A DNA stretch of 64,000 nt from Lewinellaceae bacterium (GCA_020636005.1 JACJYR010000002.1:434001-498000); one strand, 5' to 3'. Positions 27,561 through 35,895 are shown, counted from the first letter of the stretch. Made by a program: numbers and translations. The notes: generated from the sequence alone by a model not told the origin.

Positions 27561-27655
27561 GCGGGTGAGAGGGTGAGAGATTGAGAGGGTGAGCGGGTGA
27601 GAGAATGAGAGGGTGAGAGAATGTGAGAATGAGAGAATGTGAGGGTGAGCGGGGG
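27548..27655. repeat. Degenerate GA-rich tandem repeat
   Basis: Variable units of the type gagagggtga / gagcgggtga / gagagaatga follow one another, beginning inside the last codons of the TIR-TPR-SDR gene. Similar sequence occurs at 31080-31165 and, on the other strand, around 22350-22376. Confidence 0.75.
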
Positions 27656-27755
27656 AATAGAATTAGCTTATTGGTTTCAGTATTTGGGGGAAAATGGCTT
27701 TTTTTGCATCCTCGTTTTTATAGGCTGGGCTAAAATGTCATCTTTCTAAAAAATG

Positions 27756-27906
27756 GTTCTTTGACAAATCTTGTGGTCATCTGTTAAAACGGCTCAAAGT
27801 GATAGCGAATTTTCAACCCACGACTTAAGTCGTGGGTTGAAAATCAATAGGTTATGTGCGAAACCGTTTTAACGGTTTCCTTTCTCCACAGAATTTGTCA
27901 AAGAAC
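27756..27906. repeat. 151-bp MITE-like element, family D copy 2
   Basis: Same length, termini and central cacgacttaagtcgtg palindrome as the copy at 17697-17847, with scattered substitutions. It lies about 60 bases upstream of the pdhA start and may affect that gene's transcription. Confidence 0.85.
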
Positions 27907-27968
27907 ATAAACAATGACATTTCTAAACTGCAATTAACCTTTTGAAGTTTTAGCATAAAAATATAAAC

Positions 27969-29012
27969 ATGGTTCTTGAAAAAACGACGCCTGTGAAAAA
28001 GGCAACAGCAAAAAAATCTCCTTCCAATTCAAAATACGACAAGGCTCAATACTTGAGCTGGTATGAGCTGATGCTGCGCATCCGCCGCTTCGAGGAGCGG
28101 GCGCTGATGGGCTACAGCCAGCAGAAAATCAGGGGTTTCCTGCATGTGTACATAGGGCAGGAAGCCATTGCGGCAGGTATGGAATCGGCCATCCGCAAGG
28201 ACGACGCCATCGTGACGGCCTACCGCCAGCACGGTATCGCAATCGGGAGGGGTTGTTCTACAAAATCTTGCATGGCTGAATTGTTTGCCAAATCGACTGG
28301 CGTGAACAAGGGCAAAGGCGGCTCAATGCACTTTTTCTCCAAAGAAAACCGCTACTTCGGCGGCAACGGCATCGTGGGCGCACAAATCCCCATCGGCGCC
28401 GGGATTGCTTTTGCTGAAAAATACAAGGGGACGGACAACCTCTGCGTCACCATGTTCGGCGACGGCGCCGCCCGCCAGGGTGCGCTCCACGAAGCATTCA
28501 ACATGGCCATGACCTGGAAACTCCCCGTGATTTTTGTTTGTGAAAACAACCAGTATGCGATGGGCACCTCTGTGTCCCGCACCAGCAACGTGCCCGACAT
28601 CTACAAGTTAGGCCTCGGCTACGACATGCCCAGCGAGCAGGTGGACGGCATGAGGCCAGAAACGGTTCACGAGGCATTCGCCAAAGCGGCAGCACACATC
28701 CGTGCTGGAAATGGCCCCTATTTTCTCGAAATAAAAACTTACCGCTACAAAGGCCACTCCGTTTCCGACCCCGGCAGCTACCGTACCCGGGAGGAACTGA
28801 ATTCCTACATGGAAAAAGACCCTATCAAGATGATAGAAAACCACATCCTGGAAAACGGCATCGCCAGCGAAGAAGAGATTGAAGCCATCAAAGAAGCTAT
28901 CAAGGAAGAGATTGAAGACGCCGTGCAGTTTGCCGAAGAATCGCCCTTCCCGGCAGCCGATGAGCTTTATACGGATAACTACACGCAGCCTGACTACCCA
29001 TTTGCTACTTGA
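27969..29012 (+). CDS. pdhA: Pyruvate dehydrogenase E1 component, alpha subunit
   Basis: 347-residue thiamine-diphosphate enzyme subunit that decarboxylates pyruvate and passes the acetyl group to lipoyl E2. The thiamine-binding motif is intact (GDGAARQGALHEAFNMAM ... ENNQYAM), as is the phosphorylation-loop region RYKGHSVSDPGSYRT. A Lys/Ala-rich N-terminal stretch of about 20 residues (KKATAKKSPSNSK) precedes the core. No pdhB or E2 gene follows, as is common in Bacteroidota, where the complex is encoded at scattered loci. A family-B repeat with two terminator-like hairpins begins about 30 bases after the stop. Confidence 0.93.
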   Translation: MVLEKTTPVKKATAKKSPSNSKYDKAQYLSWYELMLRIRRFEERALMGYSQQKIRGFLHVYIGQEAIAAGMESAIRKDDAIVTAYRQHGIAIGRGCSTKSCMAELFAKSTGVNKGKGGSMHFFSKENRYFGGNGIVGAQIPIGAGIAFAEKYKGTDNLCVTMFGDGAARQGALHEAFNMAMTWKLPVIFVCENNQYAMGTSVSRTSNVPDIYKLGLGYDMPSEQVDGMRPETVHEAFAKAAAHIRAGNGPYFLEIKTYRYKGHSVSDPGSYRTREELNSYMEKDPIKMIENHILENGIASEEEIEAIKEAIKEEIEDAVQFAEESPFPAADELYTDNYTQPDYPFAT

Positions 29013-29043
29013 TGAATGGTGAATGAACTACTTGTTCATCATT

Positions 29044-29154
29044 TAGTAACGATGAAAAAATATCTTCACCATTTTGCTTTTGAAAGCCCCAGCAATGGAG
29101 GGGTTTATTAAAAATAATCCCGATTTCACATCGGGATTATTTTTCCTTCGATCC
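29044..29154 (+). repeat. Family-B repeat (two hairpins, terminator-like)
   Basis: Contains hairpin one (ccccagcaatggagggg, then a T-rich stretch) and hairpin two (aatcccgatttcacatcgggatt, followed by atttttcc); each could end transcription on the plus strand. Placed directly after pdhA, it may have been adopted as its terminator. Confidence 0.8.
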
Positions 29155-29294
29155 TTATGCGCAAAATGGGTTCTTTTTTTACGTTCGTTGATTTTTCAGG
29201 ATGTTGGATCGTGTTGATTTTGAAAACCACTATGATCCCGTTTTTCAAACAACTGAATATGTGGAAATTAATTTAACCCGTTATCCGCATCATT
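29155..29294. repeat. Family-C MITE-like element, copy in minus orientation
   Basis: Its right end (aacccgttatccgcatcatt) and interior (gtggaaattaattt; gatttt-gaaaaccac words) are the reverse complement, with substitutions, of the element at 32321-32469. The left end is more diverged. It directly abuts the family-B repeat. Confidence 0.65.
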
Positions 29295-29328
29295 TATCAT
29301 TCATAGTTCATCGTTTAATAAGTTTCTT

Positions 29329-29336
29329 TATTTTTG
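29329..29336 (+). promoter_or_regulatory. Candidate -7 element (TATTTTTG) for the TPR protein gene
   Basis: Matches TAnnTTTG and lies 90 bases upstream of the ATG at 29427. The -33 region is not convincing. Confidence 0.35.
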
Positions 29337-29426
29337 CGCCTCTTTTTTGAGAACCTTCTGGTAGAGGCTGCGTAAAAGCGCCTGAAACATGGGGTTTTTA
29401 TCAAAAATCAAATTTCAACGTAGAAA

Positions 29427-30110
29427 ATGGCACAACGCAAAAAGTCGAAAAAACAGGACGACGTCCTCATTGATATTACCGAAGTAACCGGACAAGCAGA
29501 AGATATTTTTGAAAAGTACCAGAAAGAAATCCTTATCGGTGTGACCGCTCTGGTGGTGCTGGTAGGTGGATGGCTGGCCTATTCCAACCTGTTTTCAAAG
29601 CCCAAGCAGAAAGAAGCGGTCGAGCAGATGGCCCAGGCCCAGTGGCAGTTCGAACGGGATTCTTTTTCGCTCGCCCTGGCCAATCCTGGCGGTGGCTTTC
29701 CCGGTTTTGCCGATGTCGTCAAGAAATACAGCGGCACGGATGCTGGCAACACGGCGCTCTATTATGCCGGTATCTGTTGCCTGAACCTGGGCCAGTACGA
29801 TGCCGCCATCTCCTACCTGGGAGATTACAGCGCCAAAGGCACCTTGATGCCCGCCATGAAAAACGGCGCCCTCGGCGATGCCTATGCCGAAAAGGGCGAC
29901 CTCGACAAAGCCCTGGGCCTTTATAAAAAAGCAGCCAGCGCCGAGGACAATGAAGTGATCACGCCCTACTACCTCAAAAAAGTAGCCATGCTGAGCGAAA
30001 AGCAGGGCAAGCCGGAAGCCGCCGTGGAAGCATGGCAAAAGATTAAAGATACTTATCCGACCGCTCCCGAAGCCAGGGATGCGGAGAAATATATTGCCCG
30101 TTTGCAATAG
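29427..30110 (+). CDS. Membrane-anchored tetratricopeptide protein (YfgM-like)
   Basis: 227 residues. A lysine-rich cytoplasmic N-terminus (AQRKKSKKQ) is followed by one membrane helix (about residues 33-53, ILIGVTALVVLVGGWLAYSNLF) and a periplasmic domain of four to five TPR-like helix pairs (NTALYYAGICCLNLGQYDAAI; GDAYAEKGDLDKALGLYKKA; YYLKKVAMLSEKQGKPEAAVEAWQKI). The layout is that of YfgM-type proteins, which escort newly secreted proteins at the Sec translocon in proteobacteria; the role here is inferred from that. A candidate -7 element is at 29329. Confidence 0.8.
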   Translation: MAQRKKSKKQDDVLIDITEVTGQAEDIFEKYQKEILIGVTALVVLVGGWLAYSNLFSKPKQKEAVEQMAQAQWQFERDSFSLALANPGGGFPGFADVVKKYSGTDAGNTALYYAGICCLNLGQYDAAISYLGDYSAKGTLMPAMKNGALGDAYAEKGDLDKALGLYKKAASAEDNEVITPYYLKKVAMLSEKQGKPEAAVEAWQKIKDTYPTAPEARDAEKYIARLQ

Positions 30111-30321
30111 GGAATTAATCAGGAAGTTAGAAATTGGGCGCCGCTTCAGTGTTCTAATCTTCCCCTTGGGGGCAGTAGTTTCAGCACACCTAAAACAAGC
30201 GAATAAATACAGGGCAGGATTGAAAAATCTTGCCTTTTTTTGTTTCCACAATTTTAGTTGGGGGCTGTTCGAAATCGCTTTATTTTTTTTGAAAAAGGTT
30301 TGAATTTCCAATGCTGAATAC

Positions 30322-30556
30322 ATTGGCAGGAGCGCCCACAACCTCAAACGATTTTCAAACTACCCTCAAACAACCTCAAACGATTTTCAAACATTGGCAG
30401 GAGCGCCCACAACCTCAAACGATTTTCAAACAACCTCAAACAACTTCAAACGATTTTCAAACAACCTCAAATAACTTCAAACGATTTTCAAACAACCTCA
30501 AACAACTTCAAACGATTTTCAAACAACCTCAAACAACTTCAAACGATTTTCAAACA
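30322..30556. repeat. Tandem repeats of about 31 bp upstream of ribH
   Basis: A longer unit with cattggcaggagcgcccaca appears twice (30321 and 30392), then a 31-base unit (aacctcaaac + aacttcaaac + gattttcaaac) is repeated four times up to the ribH start at 30564. Each unit is made of 10-11-base modules ending in caaac, close to one DNA turn. No spacers and no palindromes, so this is not a CRISPR. Confidence 0.9.
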
Positions 30557-30563
30557 ATCACCT

Positions 30564-31082
30564 ATGGCCAGTGCATTAAAAAACCTCTCCACCTACGACG
30601 ACAGCAATATACCCTCTGCCGAGCCTTTCACCTTCGGCATCGTCGTGTCGGAATGGAACACCCACATCACCCATGCCCTCTATGAAGGCTGCTTTGCAAC
30701 CCTCACCAACCACGGGGCAAAAGCAGAAAATATACGAACCGTTCAGGTGCCCGGCTCTTTTGAGCTGCCCGCCGCCGCCAAAATGCTGGCTGCCTCAAAG
30801 CGCTTCGATGCTATCATCTGCCTCGGCTGCGTCATCAAAGGCGAGACCCGGCACGACGAATACATCAACCAGGCCGTTGCTACCGGACTGACCGGTTTGA
30901 GCATCGCCAGCGGCATCCCCTTTATTTTTGGGCTGCTCACAGCCAATTATGAACAGCAGGCCAAGGACAGGGCCGGCGGCCGCCACGGTAACAAAGGCGT
31001 GGAGGCTGCCGTCACCGCCATCCGCATGGCCGCCTTGCGGAAGGAGCTTTCCCAACCTTCTAAATCCATTGGGTTTCAATGA
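30564..31082 (+). CDS. ribH: 6,7-dimethyl-8-ribityllumazine synthase
   Basis: 172-residue enzyme of the penultimate riboflavin step: condenses the ribityl-aminouracil with 3,4-dihydroxy-2-butanone 4-phosphate. Signature segments are present: FGIVVSEWN (aromatic that stacks on substrate), VPGSFELPAAAK, the catalytic His in GETRHDEYI, and IPFIFGLLT. Normal length for an icosahedral or pentameric family member, with a slightly long N-terminus. The start is ATG 30564, directly after the 31-bp repeat array. No other rib gene is near and no FMN riboswitch is visible. A GA-rich repeat begins at its stop codon. Confidence 0.93.
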   Translation: MASALKNLSTYDDSNIPSAEPFTFGIVVSEWNTHITHALYEGCFATLTNHGAKAENIRTVQVPGSFELPAAAKMLAASKRFDAIICLGCVIKGETRHDEYINQAVATGLTGLSIASGIPFIFGLLTANYEQQAKDRAGGRHGNKGVEAAVTAIRMAALRKELSQPSKSIGFQ

Positions 31083-31165
31083 GAGAATGAGAGGATGAGA
31101 GAAATGAGAGAAATGAGAGAATGAGAGAAATGAGAGAAATGAGAGAATGAGAGAAATGAGAGAAA
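31080..31165. repeat. GA-rich tandem repeat carrying several ATGs
   Basis: Tandem units of the type gagaaat / gagaatga start in the ribH stop codon and run into the next gene. The in-frame ATGs at 31147, 31156 and 31165 all lie in repeat units, so repeat number may set both spacing and start of the downstream protein. Confidence 0.75.
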
Positions 31166-31668
31166 TGAGAGCATTGTTAATTATCGGCTTACAGATTGAC
31201 CTGGCTCCCGGCGGGGCTTTGGATATGCCCGGCGGCGAAACTGTTGCAGCCAAAGCCAGGGAGCTAATGGCAAAACACGACCTCGTGGTGGCTGCCCGCT
31301 TTTGGCTGCCCGCCAACCACCTTTCCTTTGCTGCCAACCATCCCTGGCGGCAGCCCGGCCAGACCATTTTAATCAACGGCCACCCTACCCTCTTACAGCC
31401 AATGTATTGCGTGCAGGGCAGTTTTGGGGCGGAGTTTGTGCCGGGGTTTTCGGAAGGGGAATTTGATTTCATAGCGGATATGGGGGCAGCGGCTGAGGCT
31501 ATTCCATTAAGTGCTTTTTTTGACGCAGGGAATGGAAGGGATACGGGGCTGAAAGATTTTTTTACAAGCCAGAAAACAACAACTATCACAATTATCGGCA
31601 TCCCCGAAAAAATTGTGCTTCGTACCTTCCGGGAGGCCGGGGAGCTTGGTTTTGAACCAAGTATGTAG
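31165..31668 (+). CDS. Nicotinamidase-like protein lacking catalytic residues
   Basis: About 167 residues of clear PncA/isochorismatase-family sequence (LQIDLAPGGALDMPGGE; LPANHLSFAANHP; CVQGSFGAEF; SAFFDAGNGRDTGL). Compared with E. coli PncA, the catalytic Asp is Gly (IIGLQ for VDLQ), the Lys of the HKG segment is gone, and the nucleophile Cys is replaced by Val (GIPEKIV for GLATDYC). The metal ligands in DWH are also changed (FWL). It also ends about 35 residues early. It is therefore probably a pseudoenzyme or a decaying copy rather than an active nicotinamidase. Upstream ATGs at 31147 and 31156 are possible starts. Confidence 0.75.
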   Translation: MRALLIIGLQIDLAPGGALDMPGGETVAAKARELMAKHDLVVAARFWLPANHLSFAANHPWRQPGQTILINGHPTLLQPMYCVQGSFGAEFVPGFSEGEFDFIADMGAAAEAIPLSAFFDAGNGRDTGLKDFFTSQKTTTITIIGIPEKIVLRTFREAGELGFEPSM

Positions 31669-31726
31669 CAGTAAGACTTACAATTACTTGTATTTTTTAA
31701 AGGCTGGCGTTATCCGTCAAGATCTT

Positions 31727-32152
31727 TCAATTACCCGTCTTTTTTGACGACTTCTTTGGCCGGCTTGCCAGATATTCTTCCCTGGTTTTCAATAGATCAA
31801 TCGGGGCACAATCCTGCATCAATTGGGCGACAATCTCCAGGGGCATTTCCCCGGCATTTTTAAAATTGATGCAGCCTTTTTGAAAGGCCGCCCCCGGTAG
31901 CAGGGCGGAATATTTGCCATGCAATTTGGCTGAGCCATAAATGGGCAACACATGCAGCGACATGTACTGCTTCACGCTTGAAAGGCCATACTTCATGTAT
32001 CCTCTGGCTTTGTAAATGAGCATTTCCTTACCCATCATCGGCTCAACGGCTACTTCGACGCTTGGGTCATTGGCCATGATGATGCGGTGGATGTTGGCAA
32101 GCAATTCCTGCCTTTCTGCCGGAACTTGTTGGATAAATTGTTCTACATCCAT
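31727..32152 (-). CDS. DUF1801-type (YdhG-like) protein
   Basis: 141-residue small cytoplasmic protein; ATG 32152 is the start. The pattern of an N-terminal helix pair (IQQVPAERQELLANIHRII), a strand with MMGKEMLIYKARGY, the YMSLHVLPI strand and a C-terminal Lys-rich tail resembles the DUF1801/'iron-chaperone-fold' proteins related to YdhG and frataxin. Function unproven. No operon partner. Confidence 0.65.
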   Translation of the reverse strand: MDVEQFIQQVPAERQELLANIHRIIMANDPSVEVAVEPMMGKEMLIYKARGYMKYGLSSVKQYMSLHVLPIYGSAKLHGKYSALLPGAAFQKGCINFKNAGEMPLEIVAQLMQDCAPIDLLKTREEYLASRPKKSSKKTGN

Positions 32153-32320
32153 AATCAAGGTAATTTCATGCGAAATTAAGCGCTATTCCCTGCATTTTCA
32201 GGTTTTATGCAAATCGGTCATGCCAATTCCCCGCTGCCTTAGGCGGCTCTTCGGAAAGCGGCTGCTTGGCTGAGAATCCAATGTCATCAACTCAATAACC
32301 GCCCCGCCATTATTTATCAT

Positions 32321-32469
32321 GGCCAATGATGCGAATAACGGGTTAAAATTATTGCCACATTTCCAGTTGTTTGAAAAACGAAATCATGGTGATTTTGAAA
32401 ATCACCATGATTTAACTCCTTGAAAACTAGCGAACTTTAAAATTGAACCCGTTATTCGTATCATTGGCC
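32321..32469. repeat. Family-C MITE-like element, complete copy
   Basis: 149 bases with 24-base terminal inverted repeats (one mismatch) beginning ggccaatgatgcgaataacg, and an internal catggtgatt/aatcaccatg palindrome. A diverged inverted copy is at 29155-29294. It lies in a 590-base gene-free stretch (32153-32741) in which I see nothing else. Confidence 0.8.
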
Positions 32470-32741
32470 AACTGCTACGTCCTGCGGGAAGATACGCCGG
32501 GGCGGCAGCGTTCCCGATCTTGGCAAACAGGTGGCAGCAAAGGGTTTGTTTGCAGCGGTTTGGGCCATGCGATGGGGTAAACTCGAGCGATCCCTCCCCC
32601 GCTGGCCCTAAGTCTTTCGTTTGAAAAACGCCGCCCCCACTCCAGCCGGTCCCTTTCTATTAGAAAACTGGGGCGAACGGGCTTTCCCTAAAACCCGTAC
32701 ATCTCCCCAATTCTCCTTAAACTTGCCCCTCAAACCAAAGC

Positions 32742-33389
32742 ATGATCAGCCTTTCGCAACTACTGCCCATCCCTTTAAAAGAAATGCCCGGCGGCATCCA
32801 GCCCGCTTCCAATATTTTCGGCACAGAAAGCCATTTTGAAAAAGGCAAAAATTACCTCGTCATAGCCCCGTCGGGCAAAGGGAAATCCACTTTGCTGCAC
32901 ATCCTCTACGGCCTGCGCAATGACTATGAAGGGAATGTTTCCATCGGCCACAAAAACATCCGCCAGTTCACCCCGGACGAGTGGGCAGAACTCCGACAGT
33001 CAAAACTTGCCATTGTTTTTCAGGATTTGCGGCTCTTCCCGCAACTGACGGCCCGGGACAATATCTTGCTGAAAGCTTCCCTCACCAACGTTGTTTCAGA
33101 AAATGAAATCAAAGAAATGGCTGCCCGCCTCGGCGTGGACGATGTGTTGAACCAGGTAGCTGAAACGCTTTCTTACGGCCAGCGGCAGCGCATCGCCATC
33201 ATCCGGGCGCTATGCCAGCCCTTTGAGTACCTGTTGCTGGACGAGTCGTTCAGCCACCTGGACGAAGCGAATATGGAAAAGGCGTCGAAGCTCATGGAGG
33301 AAGTTTGCAAAAAGCAGGCAGCGGGGAAAATATTGGTAAGCCTCGGCGAACGCTATTTGTTTGAATATGATGAAGAATGGGTGTTGTAA
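32742..33389 (+). CDS. ABC transporter ATP-binding protein (LolD/FtsE-like), orphan
   Basis: 215-residue ATPase with Walker A (APSGKGKST), Q-loop (VFQDLRLFPQLTARDN), signature motif LSYGQRQR and Walker B (YLLLDESFSHLDE). The N-terminus is slightly odd (a proline-rich IPLKEMPGGIQP segment). The closest general type is the LolD/MacB/FtsE class, which works with a membrane partner such as LolC/LolE, but no permease gene is adjacent. The H-loop region is atypical: VSLGERYLFEYDEEW replaces the usual 'VTHD' stretch, so the switch His appears to be missing. The partner must lie elsewhere. Confidence 0.82.
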   Translation: MISLSQLLPIPLKEMPGGIQPASNIFGTESHFEKGKNYLVIAPSGKGKSTLLHILYGLRNDYEGNVSIGHKNIRQFTPDEWAELRQSKLAIVFQDLRLFPQLTARDNILLKASLTNVVSENEIKEMAARLGVDDVLNQVAETLSYGQRQRIAIIRALCQPFEYLLLDESFSHLDEANMEKASKLMEEVCKKQAAGKILVSLGERYLFEYDEEWVL

Positions 33390-33394
33390 AAAGC

Positions 33395-33450
33395 CTGGAG
33401 GGCGGAATTCATTCCGCTATGTTACAGGCGGAATGAATTCCGCCCTCCAG
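33395..33450. repeat. Perfect hairpin with 23-base arms
   Basis: Arms 33395-33417 and 33428-33450 are exact reverse complements (ctggagggcggaattcattc...). They lie between convergent genes, so the hairpin could stop or protect both transcripts. Each arm has an inner gaattcattc/gaatgaattc symmetry. There is no T-tract, so a REP is as likely as a terminator. Confidence 0.75.
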
Positions 33451-33483
33451 AGGATTCTGCCGAAAATGGCAGTTGCGCAGTTA

Positions 33484-35841
33484 TTATTTCACCACCCACT
33501 TCACCTTCCCGCCAAACGGGTCATTTGAAAGGGAATAACCTTTCCCTTTTTTCGTGACCATCACCTCCCGCAGTACATTTTCCGAAGGCAGGCAGACCTT
33601 GGCTTTGGCTTGTGCAGCATTGCCGTACACCACCAGTTCCATATTGCCCCAATCAATATCCTGTGTGCTTTGGGCCACTTTCACTGTTGGTATCGCAGCA
33701 CCGGATTTCACGAGCATGATGACTTGTATTTCCCCGGCTTCGATGCTATGCCAGCCACCGGAGTAGGTTTTCCCCGTCTGGTAATCCACCCATTGGCCGG
33801 GCGGAAGATAGACGTTGCGCTTTTTCACCCCTTCCTCGAACATTGGAGCGACGAGGATGTCCGAGCCATACATATATTCGTTGTCAATGCTCCAAGCGCC
33901 GGGGTCGTCGGGGTATTCGATCAACAAGGCACGGAGCATGGGCAGGCCCTTTTCGCTCGACTCCTTCGCCTGGGCATACACGTAGGGCATGAGTTTGTAC
34001 TTTATCTCAATGGTCTTGCGGAAATAATCCTCGAAGTCCTTTCCGTATTCCCAGGGTTCTTTCGGCGGCTGGCCGTGGCAGCGGGTATGCGAACTCAGCA
34101 CCGCCATAGGAAACCAGCGACGGTACAGTTCCTCAGGCGTGCGGCGGGTGAAGCCGCCCGCATCGTGGCTCCAGAATGTGAAACCACTGAGGCCAAGCGA
34201 TAGGCCGCCCCGCAGTTCGGAGGCCATGCCCATGTCCGAGGTTTCGGCGTCGCCGCCCCAATGGAGCGGGTAGCGCTGGCTGCCCGCCCAAGTGCTGCGT
34301 GCCCAGATGATGCGCTCGCCGTTTATCTTTTGCGTCAAATCCGAAACGATCTTATTGTAGCGCAGCGGGTAGAGGTTGTGCTCGTAGAAACCCGTGCGGC
34401 CATTGTGGTAGATGCCGTCCAGCGGGGCAGCCTCACCGAAGTCCACTTTGATAGCGCTCACGCCCTGATTGAGCAGGCCGCCGATTTTGCCCTCATACCA
34501 TGCGATGGTAGCGGGATTGGTGAAATCCAGCACAGCATCCTCGTAGGGAAGGCCACCGGAGGCGCTTTTCACGGCCAGTCCCTTGCCCACGATTTCCTTG
34601 AACAAGTCATTTTTTGGAACAAAATACGGCAACTGCCAGAGGCAGGTGTGCAGGCCCATTTTCTTCAGGTCGGCCATCATGCCGGCAGGGTCGGTGAAGC
34701 GGTCCTTGGCAAACTGGTAATCGCAGCGCCAATCCGTGCCGAACCAGCCGGTGTCGAAGTGCAGCACGTCGCTGGGTATTTTTTGCTGGCGCAATTCGGC
34801 GGCTACTTTCCTACCGTCGGCTTCGCTGAAATAGGTGATGCGGCTCATCCACAGGCCAAAGCTCCAGAGCGGCGGCATAGGCGATTTGCCCGTCAGGCTG
34901 GTATATTCGTCGAGCACCGTTTTCGGCTTGCCGAGCATGATGAAGAGATCGAGCGTTTCGTCGCCGATGAGCAGTTCGTTGTTCTCGGCATACTGCTGCC
35001 CGAAGTCACAGGTAATGGGGGTGCTGGTGTGCATGAACATGCCGTAGCCCCGGCTGCTGAGGAAGAACGGCACGGGCTTGTACATGTCGGCAGAATTTAC
35101 GCCATTGGCATCGTCGGTGAACAGCACCACCTTCTGGCCCCGCTTGTCGAGGCGGGTGAAGCTCTCGCCGCAGCCGTAGAAATGCTCGTCCGGGGCAATG
35201 TTGAACACGGCAGCCACACTCCGGCTGTAGTCCTTCGCCCGCCGGATGAAGCTGAACGGCAGGTTGGGGATGTAGGAGCGGTTGTCGGAACTGGTGCGGG
35301 TGCTGGTGAGCAGTTGGCCACCGGCGTCCCGGAATTCCACTTTCCAGGGTTTCACCTGCATCGTCACCATGCCGTAGGTGCTGCGCCAGACGTGGGCACC
35401 ACTTTCGAAGGTATGCTTCCAGGAATTGTCCTTCGTTGGTTCCTTCACCAGCATCAAAGACGGCTCCTGCGGCGGGTTGGTCAGCGAGGTCCAGGCCCGC
35501 AGGCGGATGGTTTTAGGGGAAACAAATTCCAGCGAAAAAGGCAGCACCGGGTCGGTCTGGTACTCGGCAGCGGGGAAGGTGTTGCTGCCGGAGCGCTCGT
35601 AGGCAAACTGTGTGTTGTCGAAGGCATGGCCAGGCGTGGCCTCCTGTTTGTTCCATTTCAACATGCCTTGCCCGGTGGCCGGGTCAAAACCTGCGAGGCT
35701 GTCGGCGAAGTAATAGTAGTTCGCCCAGTCACGGAAATCGGCGCTGATGTCAAGGGGTTCGTTGAGGAGGGTGGGCTGGCTTTGGGAAAATATTTTTCCT
35801 GCGATAAAAAGCAAAAGTAAAAAGGTGATCCGTTTTGACAT
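33484..35841 (-). CDS. Glycoside hydrolase family 31 (alpha-xylosidase/alpha-glucosidase type)
   Basis: 785-residue secreted or periplasmic retaining glycosidase with a signal peptide ending near KIFSQ. After an N-terminal beta-sandwich (galactose-mutarotase-like, with FYGCGESFTRLDKRG) comes the (beta/alpha)8 barrel: WSFGLWMSRITYFSE, the nucleophile Asp in IKVDFGEAAP, the acid/base Asp in HWGGDAETSD, and SGFTFWSHDAGGF. The KVDFGE form and the surrounding motifs are closest to YicI-like alpha-xylosidases, so xyloglucan-type or isoprimeverose substrates are likely, but alpha-glucosidase activity cannot be excluded. It stands alone, without SusCD genes. Confidence 0.9.
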   Translation of the reverse strand: MSKRITFLLLLFIAGKIFSQSQPTLLNEPLDISADFRDWANYYYFADSLAGFDPATGQGMLKWNKQEATPGHAFDNTQFAYERSGSNTFPAAEYQTDPVLPFSLEFVSPKTIRLRAWTSLTNPPQEPSLMLVKEPTKDNSWKHTFESGAHVWRSTYGMVTMQVKPWKVEFRDAGGQLLTSTRTSSDNRSYIPNLPFSFIRRAKDYSRSVAAVFNIAPDEHFYGCGESFTRLDKRGQKVVLFTDDANGVNSADMYKPVPFFLSSRGYGMFMHTSTPITCDFGQQYAENNELLIGDETLDLFIMLGKPKTVLDEYTSLTGKSPMPPLWSFGLWMSRITYFSEADGRKVAAELRQQKIPSDVLHFDTGWFGTDWRCDYQFAKDRFTDPAGMMADLKKMGLHTCLWQLPYFVPKNDLFKEIVGKGLAVKSASGGLPYEDAVLDFTNPATIAWYEGKIGGLLNQGVSAIKVDFGEAAPLDGIYHNGRTGFYEHNLYPLRYNKIVSDLTQKINGERIIWARSTWAGSQRYPLHWGGDAETSDMGMASELRGGLSLGLSGFTFWSHDAGGFTRRTPEELYRRWFPMAVLSSHTRCHGQPPKEPWEYGKDFEDYFRKTIEIKYKLMPYVYAQAKESSEKGLPMLRALLIEYPDDPGAWSIDNEYMYGSDILVAPMFEEGVKKRNVYLPPGQWVDYQTGKTYSGGWHSIEAGEIQVIMLVKSGAAIPTVKVAQSTQDIDWGNMELVVYGNAAQAKAKVCLPSENVLREVMVTKKGKGYSLSNDPFGGKVKWVVK

Positions 35842-35895
35842 GGCAGTATCTGTTTGATGAAAAATCCGTTTGAAGGGGCGAAATGTAAGCAGTTT

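Noticed and set aside
30322..30556. Possible CRISPR array
   Set aside because: Units are contiguous tandem repeats without unique spacers, and no cas gene is present.
31727..33389. Operon of the DUF1801 protein with the ABC ATPase
   Set aside because: They are on opposite strands and separated by 590 bases with a MITE.
34261..35820. 519-codon plus-strand open frame opposite the GH31 gene
   Set aside because: Antisense shadow; the GH31 motifs on the minus strand are unambiguous.
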